Source of the DNA: an uncultured Prevotellaceae bacterium
Lineage (GTDB): Bacteria > Bacteroidota > Bacteroidia > Bacteroidales > Bacteroidaceae
NCBI GenBank assembly: GCA_947168395.1
Contig: CAMVLT010000030.1
Coordinates: 1 to 41,999 of the forward strand
Direction of reading: 5' to 3'
DNA: 41,999 nucleotides
Positions 31,258 through 39,685 of this stretch are shown in pieces. A program made the position numbers and the translations under genes. The first letter of the stretch is position 1. Each line of letters starts with the position of its first letter. The notes under the pieces are model-generated. The model worked only from the letters and a program-made list of their open reading frames with translations. It was not told the origin of the DNA and ran no database searches.

Positions 31258-32613
31258 ATGAAAAAGATATTCCTGATACTCTTCACTCTTCACTCTTCAC
31301 TCTTCACTCTTTATGCCCAGCGCATCATGACCCTGCAGGAGTGCATCAGTGAGGCTCGTGTCAACAACGTCAGCGCAAAGGATGCACGCAACGACCTGCT
31401 CATTGCCAAGGAACAGCAACGCTACGCCCGCACGAAATACTTTCCCATAGTAGGAGCGTCGGCCACCCATTTCGAGGCCAGCGACTATCTGCTGAAACAG
31501 CAATTGTTCTCACCCGAACTGCAAGAAATCATCGAGGCGCTCACCGAAGGGTCGGATTTCTTCCAAAACGGAGGCATCCACGCCATCAAGCGCGGTACGT
31601 CGCTGGGCCTCACCGTCCTCGAACCACTATATACTGGCGGCAGAATACGCAATTACAACAAACTGGCCGACATGCAGGTTGATGCCCGGCAGAAACTGCA
31701 ACAGGTAACTGACGACGAGATTGTGATGACCACGGAATTCCTGTTTTACAAGATCCTGGAACTCCATGAGACCGACAAGATGCTTGACGTGATGGAGAAG
31801 GAAACGGAGAGCATACACCGCGATGCGGTCAACATCTACGAGAACGGCATCGTCAACAAGAACGACGTCCTCAGCGTCGAACTGGCTCAAGACCAGCTCT
31901 CGGCGCTGCGCATCAAGACTGCCAATGCCTGTCGGCTGTTGCGACGTGCGCTGGCTAAGTATATGGGCATGGCCGATCAGGATATTGACATCGATGCGAC
32001 CATTTCCGACGACGCCATCGTCGACCCGCAGGAGTATCTGATGCCGCATCTCACAGCCGTTGAGAACCGCACGGAGACCCAACTGCTCGACATCTGGGTG
32101 GAAAAGTCGGTGCTGGAGAAGAAAATAGCCCGAGCCTCCATGCAACCCGTCCTGCTGATAGGCGGAACGGCCAATTACAGCAAGCTGCTCGCCGAATGGA
32201 GCAGCAAGGCCATCGCCTTCGCTACCGTCCAGATACCCATCAGTGCCTTCTGGAGCGAACGGCGCATGTACAATTGGAAAAAGGTGGAAGTAGAGAAGGC
32301 AAAAGACTTCCGCCAGGACAAACGCGAACTCATCTCCCTGCAAATACAAGACGCCTGGGACAATCTGGAAAGTACCTACCGTCAGACGCAAATCGCGAAG
32401 AAAAGCGTGGAACGTTCAGAGGAGAACCTGCGCATCAACCGCGAACACTACCTCAACGGCTTGACGAACATGACCGACCTGCTCGATGCCCAACGCCAGT
32501 GGCAGCAGGCACTCACCTCACGCAATGCCGCCAATAGCGAATACCTGCAGGCCAAGACCCGCTACCTGATACTGACCGGCCGCAGAGAGGAAGTGAACTT
32601 ACAAACAAATTAA
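31258..32613 (+). CDS. TolC-like outer-membrane efflux channel
   Basis: The 451-aa protein has two OEP-type repeats: long helices around residues 60-240 and 270-440, with GTSLGLTVLEPLYTGGRIRN near 110-129 and VNIYENGIVNKNDVLSVELA near 192-211. It forms the outer-membrane/periplasmic duct of the pump. The signal peptide (MKKIFLILFTLHSSLFTLYA) is encoded largely by CTTCACT tandem units (31278-31307), a repeat seen elsewhere only between genes. It is 28 bp after the RND gene, a gap filled by AAAAGGTAAAA units, and 12 bp before the pectate lyase. Confidence 0.93.
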   Translation: MKKIFLILFTLHSSLFTLYAQRIMTLQECISEARVNNVSAKDARNDLLIAKEQQRYARTKYFPIVGASATHFEASDYLLKQQLFSPELQEIIEALTEGSDFFQNGGIHAIKRGTSLGLTVLEPLYTGGRIRNYNKLADMQVDARQKLQQVTDDEIVMTTEFLFYKILELHETDKMLDVMEKETESIHRDAVNIYENGIVNKNDVLSVELAQDQLSALRIKTANACRLLRRALAKYMGMADQDIDIDATISDDAIVDPQEYLMPHLTAVENRTETQLLDIWVEKSVLEKKIARASMQPVLLIGGTANYSKLLAEWSSKAIAFATVQIPISAFWSERRMYNWKKVEVEKAKDFRQDKRELISLQIQDAWDNLESTYRQTQIAKKSVERSEENLRINREHYLNGLTNMTDLLDAQRQWQQALTSRNAANSEYLQAKTRYLILTGRREEVNLQTN

Positions 32614-32625
32614 AGGATAAATACA

Positions 32626-34692
32626 ATGAGAAGACTGATTCTACTATGCGTCCTCACCGCAGGACTATGGGCTAAGACGAATGCTCAGACCAACTTGGCA
32701 GGCACGGCTGAGGAGAAAACGCCGGCATTCCCCGGAGCCGAGGGCTTCGGACGCTATGTGACGGGCGGACGTGGCGGCAAGGTAATACATGTCAAGAACC
32801 TGAACGACAGCGGGGCCTACTCCCTCAGATGGGCCTTGCAGCAGACGGGGGCCAAGACCATCGTGTTCGACGTGTCGGGCACCATCCACCTGCAGTCGCA
32901 GCTCACCATTCCCAGCAACACCACCATCGCCGGACAGACGGCTCCCGGCGACGGCATCTGCGTGGCCGACTATCCTTGCAGCATCAAGGGCAACAACGTC
33001 ATCGTGCGCTACATGCGCTTCCGCTTAGGCAACAAGAACGTGACGCTCGACGGTGCCGACGGATGGGACGGCTTCGGCGGCTTCGACCAGCAGGACTGGA
33101 TGATCGACCACTGCTCGGTGTCGTGGTCTATCGACGAGTGCCTCTCCGTCTTAGGAAATAAGAACACCACCGTGCAGTGGTGCCTCGTGGCCCAGAGCCT
33201 GGTCAACAGCGGCCACTCGAAGGGTGCCCACGGCTACGGGGGCAACTGGGGCGGCAGCGGGGCCTCGTTCCACCATAACCTCATAGCCCACCACACCAGC
33301 CGCACACCACGTCTCGGCCCGCGCCCCACAACGCAGTTGGACGAGCGGATGGACATGCGCAACAACGTCATTTACAACTATGGCAGCAACGGCTGTTACG
33401 GCGGCGAAGGCATGACGGTGAACATAGTCAACAACTACTACAAGCTTGGTCCCGGCTCGCCTACCGACAATAAAGCCAAGCGCATAGCCGGCATCGGCAT
33501 ACGCACCAACTCCTACATAGCCACCTACCCCGCCTACGCTCCGGCCCTGCACCTTTGGGGCAAGTACTACGTCACGGGCAACGTCAACTCCAAATACAGC
33601 GACGTAACCAGCAACAACTGGACCATTGGCATCATCAACCAGATTGACGCCAACAGCTGCGACGGCACGTTCACCCAGGCTACCAAGGACAGCATCAAGC
33701 TCGACAAGCCGATGGACTTTGTGCTGACTACCACCCACAGTGCCGCCGATGCCTACCAGCGGGTGCTCGACTACGCCGGGGCCTCGCTGCACCGCGACTC
33801 GTTCGACGAACTGATGGTCAGCGACACCCGCAGCGGCACGGCCACCTACACCGGCAAGGGGCTGAGCAAGGGCTTCATCAACTCGCAGGAGGACAACAAG
33901 CCGGCCGGCGCCACTGCCGACTGGAATGCCTGGCCCACGCTGAACGCCACCGAGGCCCCTGCCGACACCGACGGCGACGGCATGCCCGACGAATGGGAGA
34001 CCGCCCACGGGCTGAACCCGAGCAGTGCCGCCGACGGCAACACGGTGGGTGCCGACGGCTATACCAACCTCGAGGTGTACCTCAACTCACTGGTTGCCGA
34101 CATCACCGGCCGTCAGTACGAGGGCGGCCAGCAGATGGGCTACATCGTGGAGGTGGGAGCCGAGCCCGAGCTCACGGCCTACGACATAGGCCAGCAGACA
34201 TCCAACGGCGACGGTACCTTTACGGGCGGTTTCAAGTCGAACAACACCAGCCCTGCCTACGGCAGCGACGGCACCATCAAGTATTCGCGCAACAAGCAAT
34301 ACACCATCACCATACCCGATGGGCTGCTGATTGAGGCCGTCACCATCTACGGCTACTGCAACGGCGACGGTGCCACGGGCTACTTAGCCGAACTGGCGGG
34401 CAACAACTATGCCTCGACCGACTACGTCTATCCGCCCCGCGACGCCGCCGTCAACCGCGCCACCCACAAGATAGACTTTGCCACCCCCGTGGCTGGCAAG
34501 CTGACCTTCACCCCGAAGGGCGATGCCCAGTCGTGCTACAAGCTGACGCTTCACATGGCCTCAACCACCGCCATCAGCCAGCTCCGCCTGCCGTCGGCCG
34601 ACGGTAGCATCTACAACATGATGGGCAACAAGGTGAGCCATCCCGGCAAAGGGCTGTACATCATCAACGGAAAGAAAGTAATAATCCCTTAA
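32626..34692 (+). CDS. pectate lyase, polysaccharide lyase family 1, with C-terminal modules
   Basis: The 688-aa protein has a signal peptide (LILLCVLTAGLWAKTNA). The PL1 beta-helix covers about residues 30-430: FPGAEGFGRYVTGGRGGKVI, TTIAGQTAPGDGI, WMIDHCSVSWSIDECLSVLG (the vWiDH motif) and HHTSRTPRLGP. It cleaves homogalacturonan by beta-elimination with calcium. DTDGDGMPDEWETAHGLNPS near 447-466 is a calcium-binding thrombospondin-3-like linker. A beta-rich module follows. The tail IYNMMGNKV...GKGLYIINGKK matches that of the 1263-aa protein. It lies 12 bp after the TolC-like gene with no promoter between. Confidence 0.93.
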   Translation: MRRLILLCVLTAGLWAKTNAQTNLAGTAEEKTPAFPGAEGFGRYVTGGRGGKVIHVKNLNDSGAYSLRWALQQTGAKTIVFDVSGTIHLQSQLTIPSNTTIAGQTAPGDGICVADYPCSIKGNNVIVRYMRFRLGNKNVTLDGADGWDGFGGFDQQDWMIDHCSVSWSIDECLSVLGNKNTTVQWCLVAQSLVNSGHSKGAHGYGGNWGGSGASFHHNLIAHHTSRTPRLGPRPTTQLDERMDMRNNVIYNYGSNGCYGGEGMTVNIVNNYYKLGPGSPTDNKAKRIAGIGIRTNSYIATYPAYAPALHLWGKYYVTGNVNSKYSDVTSNNWTIGIINQIDANSCDGTFTQATKDSIKLDKPMDFVLTTTHSAADAYQRVLDYAGASLHRDSFDELMVSDTRSGTATYTGKGLSKGFINSQEDNKPAGATADWNAWPTLNATEAPADTDGDGMPDEWETAHGLNPSSAADGNTVGADGYTNLEVYLNSLVADITGRQYEGGQQMGYIVEVGAEPELTAYDIGQQTSNGDGTFTGGFKSNNTSPAYGSDGTIKYSRNKQYTITIPDGLLIEAVTIYGYCNGDGATGYLAELAGNNYASTDYVYPPRDAAVNRATHKIDFATPVAGKLTFTPKGDAQSCYKLTLHMASTTAISQLRLPSADGSIYNMMGNKVSHPGKGLYIINGKKVIIP

Positions 34693-34703
34693 GACATACC
34701 AAC

Positions 34704-37319
34704 ATGAGAAAGAGACTAATGACCATCCTGTTGGCCACAGCTGCACTGACGGCCAACGCCCAGCAACTGCCTTACCAGAATCCGCAACTCAAGGCCGAGC
34801 AACGTGCCGACGACCTGCTCTCGCGGCTGACGCTCGACGAGAAAGTGAAACTGATGATGGACACCTCGCCCGCTATCCCGCGCCTCGGCATACCCCAGTT
34901 CCAGTGGTGGAACGAAGCCCTGCACGGCGTAGGCCGCAACGGCTATGCCACCGTCTTCCCCATCACTATGGGCATGGCTGCATCGTGGGACGACCAGCTG
35001 CTGCACCAAGTGTTTACGGCGGTTAGCGACGAGGCCCGTGTAAAGGCCCAGCAGGCCAAGCACAGCGGCAATATCAAGCGCTACCAGAGCCTCTCGTTCT
35101 GGACGCCCAACATCAACATCTTCCGTGACCCCCGCTGGGGACGCGGACAGGAGACCTACGGCGAAGACCCCTACCTGACATCGCGCATGGGACTGGCCGT
35201 AGTCCGTGGACTGCAGGGCTATTCTTACGACGGCAAGCCTTTGGCCGAGAAGAAAAAGCTGCTGGCCTGTGCCAAGCACTTTGCCGTTCACAGCGGCCCC
35301 GAGTGGAACCGCCACAGCTTCAACATCGAGAACCTGCCCGAGCGCGACCTCTGGGAAACCTACCTGCCGGCCTTCAAGTCGCTGGTGCAGGAGGGCGACG
35401 TGGCCGAGGTGATGTGTGCCTACCAGCGCATCGACGGCCAGCCCTGCTGTGCACAGACGCGCTATGAGCAGCAGATACTGCGCGACGAATGGGGCTTTCA
35501 GGGACTGATTACCAGCGACTGCGGAGCCATCAACGACTTCTACGTGGCTGGTCGCCACGGCTACTCCAAGGATGGTGCCGAGGCCTCAGCCAAAGCCGTG
35601 CTGGCTGGAACCGACGTGGAGTGCGGCTCCGTCTACCGCCGGTTGCCGGAGGCCGTCAAGCGTGGCGACATCAAGGAGGCCGACATCGACCGCTCGCTGC
35701 GCCGCCTGCTCATCGCCCGTTTCCAAGTGGGTGACTTCGATGCCGACGACCTGGTAGTGTGGACGAAGATTCCATCTTCGTCAATCGCCTCCCAAGAGCA
35801 CAAGGACATAGCCTACCGCATGGCCCAGAAGAGCATCGTCCTGCTGAAGAACAACGGCATCCTGCCTTTGCCGTCTGCTGCGACTGAGTCGCAGCCTACA
35901 GGAAAGATAGTAGTCATGGGACCCAATGCCAATGACTCCGTCATGATGTGGGGCAACTACGCCGGCTACCCCACCCGCACCATCACCGCCCTCGAAGGCA
36001 TCCGCTCAGCGGTCAAAGGTCAACGCTCAACGTCCGACATCCCCTATATTCCCGCTTGCGGACTGACCCGCAACGAGGTGTTCGAGAGTCGCTTCGACTG
36101 CCTCACCGCCCCTGTGGGCAGTCCGGGCATGCAATGCGTCTACTGGAACAACACCGAGATGGAGGGCACTCCCGCCAACACCGTGTTTACCACCAGTCCC
36201 CTCAACCTGAGCAACGGCGGCAACACCGTATTCGCTCCGGGCGTGAACCTCGAGAACTTCTCGGCACGCTACGATGCCACCTTCATCCCCACCCGTGACG
36301 AGACCGTCACACTGGCCATTGCTGCCGACGACCGAGTGCGCCTCATCGTCAATGGCGACACGCTGGTCGACATCTGGAAGGCACGCCAGCGCATACAGGA
36401 AGCCAAGCCAGAATTGAAGGTCAAGGCGGGCCAGAACTACCGCATACAGATTGACTACGTACAGGAGTCGGGATTTGCTGCCATGCAGTTCGACATCCGC
36501 ACCAGGACTGCTCCTACCCGCGAGCAACTGCTCGCTCAGGTGGGCGATGCCGAGACCGTCATCTTCGTGGGCGGCATATCGCCCCGCGTCGAAGGCGAGG
36601 AGATGAAGGTCAGCGATCCTGGCTTCAAAGGCGGCGACCGCACCGACATAGAACTGCCGCAGGCCCAGCGCGACTTGCTCCGCACGCTCCACGAAGCCGG
36701 CAAGCGCGTGGTCTTCGTCAACTGTTCGGGAGGTGCCGTGGGACTGGTGCCCGAACTGGAGTCGTGCGATGCCATCCTGCAATGGTGGTACGCCGGCGAG
36801 CAGGGAGGACGCGCCCTGGCCGACGTGCTCTTCGGCTACTACAACCCCTCGGGCAAGCTGCCCGTCACGTTCTACAAGAACGTCAGCCAGTTGCCCGACT
36901 TCCTCGACTACACGATGAAGGACCGTACCTACCGCTACTTCACGGGCGAACCGGCCTTCCCCTTCGGCCACGGGTTGTCGTACACTACCTTTGAATTCGG
37001 CAAACCGGCGTATAAGAACGGCAACGTGCAGGTGCGCGTCAAGAATACCGGCTCACGCGAAGGTACGGAGACCGTACAGGTCTACATCCGCAACACCGCC
37101 GACAAGGAGGGTCCGCTGAAGACGCTCCGTGCCTACAGCCAGGTGCAGCTGAAGCCAGGCGAGGCAAGGACCGTTACGATTCCCCTACCCCGCCAGCGTT
37201 TCGAGGGCTGGGATGTGCAGACCAACACCATGCGCGTGGTACCCGGCCGCTACGAACTGATGGTCGGCCCGTCAAGTGCCGATGCCGCCCTGCAGAAAGT
37301 AGTGGTAAGCATCAAGTAA
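34704..37319 (+). CDS. glycoside hydrolase family 3 (beta-xylosidase-like) with PA14 insertion
   Basis: The 871-aa protein has a signal peptide ending TANAQ. The (beta/alpha)8 domain includes WWNEALHGVGRNGYATVFP near residues 69-87 and SPNINIF-type landmarks (WTPNINIFRDPRWGRGQETY). The nucleophile is in LITSDCGAINDF (Asp near 272). The second alpha/beta domain begins near 370, and a PA14-like module is inserted near 450-610 (VTLAIAADDRVRLIVNGDTL). A fibronectin-like domain ends the protein. The layout and WWNEALHG are typical of xylan beta-xylosidases, but alpha-L-arabinofuranosidase activity also occurs in this group. It is 11 bp after the pectate lyase; its 3' end overlaps the convergent permease gene by 8 bp. 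Confidence 0.94.
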   Translation: MRKRLMTILLATAALTANAQQLPYQNPQLKAEQRADDLLSRLTLDEKVKLMMDTSPAIPRLGIPQFQWWNEALHGVGRNGYATVFPITMGMAASWDDQLLHQVFTAVSDEARVKAQQAKHSGNIKRYQSLSFWTPNINIFRDPRWGRGQETYGEDPYLTSRMGLAVVRGLQGYSYDGKPLAEKKKLLACAKHFAVHSGPEWNRHSFNIENLPERDLWETYLPAFKSLVQEGDVAEVMCAYQRIDGQPCCAQTRYEQQILRDEWGFQGLITSDCGAINDFYVAGRHGYSKDGAEASAKAVLAGTDVECGSVYRRLPEAVKRGDIKEADIDRSLRRLLIARFQVGDFDADDLVVWTKIPSSSIASQEHKDIAYRMAQKSIVLLKNNGILPLPSAATESQPTGKIVVMGPNANDSVMMWGNYAGYPTRTITALEGIRSAVKGQRSTSDIPYIPACGLTRNEVFESRFDCLTAPVGSPGMQCVYWNNTEMEGTPANTVFTTSPLNLSNGGNTVFAPGVNLENFSARYDATFIPTRDETVTLAIAADDRVRLIVNGDTLVDIWKARQRIQEAKPELKVKAGQNYRIQIDYVQESGFAAMQFDIRTRTAPTREQLLAQVGDAETVIFVGGISPRVEGEEMKVSDPGFKGGDRTDIELPQAQRDLLRTLHEAGKRVVFVNCSGGAVGLVPELESCDAILQWWYAGEQGGRALADVLFGYYNPSGKLPVTFYKNVSQLPDFLDYTMKDRTYRYFTGEPAFPFGHGLSYTTFEFGKPAYKNGNVQVRVKNTGSREGTETVQVYIRNTADKEGPLKTLRAYSQVQLKPGEARTVTIPLPRQRFEGWDVQTNTMRVVPGRYELMVGPSSADAALQKVVVSIK

Positions 37320-38088
37320 AGATATTGCCTGACAGCTGTCCTTGACGGTTGAACGCACGACGGTCGGCCAACCACAGAATGAGGACCAGCGACAACAGGG
37401 AGGCTGCCAAACAGGCTATTGCCAACACCACAAACAGGCTGACAGCCACAACGGGCGGCATGCCTCCCAAAAGCAGGCCCGACAGCAGCATAGGAAGTAC
37501 GAAGAGTCCCATGACCGACAAATTAGCCATGGCGGGTACCATTATGCTGCGCAGGGCACGGGTGATGTAGGGTGCCAAGGCCTGTAGCCGCGTTGCCCCG
37601 TTGCCCAACAGCGTGAAGTAGGGCTGGCTGTCCTGCCGCAGACTGTCGAAGTAAGTGCGCACACCGTGTATGTTGGTCAGTAGCACATGAGCCATCAGCA
37701 CCCCCGTAACAGGTACAAACCAGCGGACTGTCATCGACGCTTCAGGGCGCAACACGGCATAGATCAGGTAGGCGCTGACGGCCAGTACACTGACGAACAT
37801 GCCCACACAGGACGGCAGAAACAGTACCCGGCTCTGCAACTGCGTGCGACTGACCAGCAGAAACGAGGCTGCAGCCACCAGTATGACCAGCCACAACAGG
37901 TTGAGCCACAGCGAGTCGAAACGATAAAGCAGCCACAGGCAGCCACCCATAGCAGCCATTTGCACCATCATGCGCACAAAAGCCACGACGGCCTTACGGC
38001 AGGTCAGGCGGTCGTAGGCATAGAGCAGATAGCCGGGGACCAAAAGCAACAGCAGTCCCAATAACAGATTAAGATAGGATATGGTCAT
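37312..38088 (-). CDS. FetB/UPF0014-type ABC transporter permease
   Basis: Start chosen at MTISYLNLLLGLLLLLVPGY (38088), which overlaps the ATPase stop as ATGA. The longer in-frame upstream region is antisense to nothing sensible and Arg-rich. The 258-aa protein has about seven hydrophobic helices. YFTLLGNGATRLQALAPYIT (about 158-177) with ALRSIMVPAMANLSVMGLF is the conserved UPF0014 block. E. coli FetB, with FetA, exports iron; other members are linked to metal resistance. Its partner here is an unusually small ATPase. Metal export is an inference from family. Confidence 0.82.
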   Translation of the reverse strand: MTISYLNLLLGLLLLLVPGYLLYAYDRLTCRKAVVAFVRMMVQMAAMGGCLWLLYRFDSLWLNLLWLVILVAAASFLLVSRTQLQSRVLFLPSCVGMFVSVLAVSAYLIYAVLRPEASMTVRWFVPVTGVLMAHVLLTNIHGVRTYFDSLRQDSQPYFTLLGNGATRLQALAPYITRALRSIMVPAMANLSVMGLFVLPMLLSGLLLGGMPPVVAVSLFVVLAIACLAASLLSLVLILWLADRRAFNRQGQLSGNIFT

Positions 38089-38612
38089 GATGTTCCAAGT
38101 GTTATGATTTTGTCTGACAAGTTGATATACTCTTCGCGCCGGGAGGCAATGATGACGGTGTGGCCACCGTCGGCCATCGACCTCAGCACCCCGAGCAACG
38201 AGGGGGCGGGGTCGTCGGCTATGATAATCGGCTTCGTGGCCATCGGGGCCACGTCTAAGTGCTCGTCGATGGCCGTCAGCTGGTAGCGGCGCACCCGATA
38301 AGGTGCCCACACGGCTTCAAGCCCGTGGGTATCGACATCGACGGGACTGATGGCGACCTCTTCCTTCTGTGGTACGTAGGCCATGAGTTTACGGAATGTG
38401 GGTGCCGACTGCGGGGTCAGCAGTTCACCGTCAATACTGACAAGTCCCTCGTCCAACAGCAGGAATCCTAACATGGCTTGGAGGGTGGCGGTCTTCCCCG
38501 TTCCCGGTTTTCCGGTGATGCAGGTTATCTGTCCGTCGAGTGCCATCAACGAGAGTTTTCTGAACAACTCACGCCCTCCAAGGGTCAGCGAAGCATCCTT
38601 TAATTCTAACAT
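38085..38612 (-). CDS. reduced ABC-transporter ATPase (FetA-like) lacking the signature motif
   Basis: The 175-aa protein starts MLELKDASLTLGGRELFRKL and has a good Walker A (GKPGTGKTATLQ, residues 34-45) and Q-loop (AYVPQKEE, about 78-85). The helical subdomain is replaced by about 40 residues without LSGGQ. Walker B reads PIIIADDPAPS, with Asp in place of the catalytic Glu, and the switch position reads IIASRREEY instead of a His. FetA is normally near 225 aa. No frameshift is evident. It may be a poor or regulatory ATPase, or need a second subunit elsewhere. It is coupled to the permease by ATGA overlap. Confidence 0.8.
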   Translation of the reverse strand: MLELKDASLTLGGRELFRKLSLMALDGQITCITGKPGTGKTATLQAMLGFLLLDEGLVSIDGELLTPQSAPTFRKLMAYVPQKEEVAISPVDVDTHGLEAVWAPYRVRRYQLTAIDEHLDVAPMATKPIIIADDPAPSLLGVLRSMADGGHTVIIASRREEYINLSDKIITLGTS

Positions 38613-38628
38613 ATCGCACTTTTTGGTG

Positions 38629-38688
38629 CAAAGATACTAAATAATTGTCAATTATCAATTGTCAATTATCAATTTATTTGTACCTTTG
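38629..38688. promoter_or_regulatory. symmetric divergent promoters sharing one CAATTG
   Basis: Plus: TTG (38659-38661), 19 bp, TACCTTTG (38681-38688). Minus: TTG (38658-38656), 19 bp, TATCTTTG (38636-38629). Both -33 boxes are halves of the palindrome CAATTG at 38656-38661, which lies in the TCAATTA repeat tract 38645-38675. The plus start codon at 38693 is only 4 bp beyond the -7 box. Confidence 0.8.
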
Positions 38689-38692
38689 CAGC

Positions 38693-39685
38693 ATGTTTTT
38701 GAAAGATAGCTACAGATTACCCGCCGAATGGGAACCTCAGAGCGGTGTGCAGCTGACTTGGCCGCACGCCGGAACAGACTGGGCACCCATGCTCGACGAG
38801 ATTACTGCGACCTATCGCGAAATAGCCGAGGCCATAGAAAAATATGAGCCTGTACTGTCGGTTTCTGTTGATAACGTTCAACGTTCAATGTTCAACGTTC
38901 AATGTACAACCGACGACACCTGGGCGCGCGACCACGGCTTCATCACCCTGGTGAACGACTGTGGTGGAGTACGGCTCTTGGACTTCCAGTTCAACGGATG
39001 GGGCCAGAAGTTCCCTGCCGATCAGGACAACGCCATCAACCGCCGTCTCTACGATGAAGGCCGCGTTAGGGGCGAATACGTCAACCAGCTGGACTTCGTG
39101 CTCGAAGGCGGCAGCATCGAGAGCGACGGGCAAGGTACCATTTTCACTACTACGGGCTGCCTGATGGCTCCCCACCGCAACCAGCCCATGACGCAGGAGC
39201 AGATTGAACAGCGGCTGAAGCAGTCGCTATGTGCCGAGCGCGTGGTATGGATTAACCACGGCAACCTGATAGGCGACGACACGGACGGGCACATCGACAC
39301 CCTGGTGCGCATCTGCCCTGACGACACCTTACTATATATAGCAGCCGACGACGAGCACCCCGACCTCCTCCGCATGGAAGAAGAGTTGTACGGTTTGCGG
39401 ACACTCAGTGACCACCCCTACCGACTGTTGAAGCTGCCCATGCCCCGCCCCATCTACGATGAAGGCGACAGGCTGCCCGCCACTTACGCCAACTTCCTGG
39501 TCATCAACGGGGCGGTGCTCTGCCCCACCTACGGCCAGCCCGACCTTGATGCCGAGGCACTACGACTCATCGGCGAAGCCTTCCCCGGCCGCGACATCAT
39601 CGGCATCGACTGCCGCAGCATCATCCGCCAGCACGGCTCCCTGCATTGCTGCACCATGCAATATCCCAAAAACGTCATTGTATGA
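38693..39685 (+). CDS. aguA: agmatine deiminase (PAD_porph family)
   Basis: The 330-aa protein starts MFLKDSYRLPAEWEPQSGVQ, the family's beginning, so this start is firm. Key blocks are DDTWARDHGF near residues 76-85, FVLEGGSIESDGQGT near 135-149, HGNLIGDDTDGHIDTLVRIC near 185-204 and the catalytic Cys in GSLHCCTMQYP near 317-327. It hydrolyses agmatine to N-carbamoylputrescine plus ammonia. Residues about 62-73 (DNVQRSMFNVQC) come from a GTTCAAC/GTTCAAT repeat inserted in a variable loop. The leader is almost absent. Its stop overlaps the aguB start. Confidence 0.94.
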   Translation: MFLKDSYRLPAEWEPQSGVQLTWPHAGTDWAPMLDEITATYREIAEAIEKYEPVLSVSVDNVQRSMFNVQCTTDDTWARDHGFITLVNDCGGVRLLDFQFNGWGQKFPADQDNAINRRLYDEGRVRGEYVNQLDFVLEGGSIESDGQGTIFTTTGCLMAPHRNQPMTQEQIEQRLKQSLCAERVVWINHGNLIGDDTDGHIDTLVRICPDDTLLYIAADDEHPDLLRMEEELYGLRTLSDHPYRLLKLPMPRPIYDEGDRLPATYANFLVINGAVLCPTYGQPDLDAEALRLIGEAFPGRDIIGIDCRSIIRQHGSLHCCTMQYPKNVIV

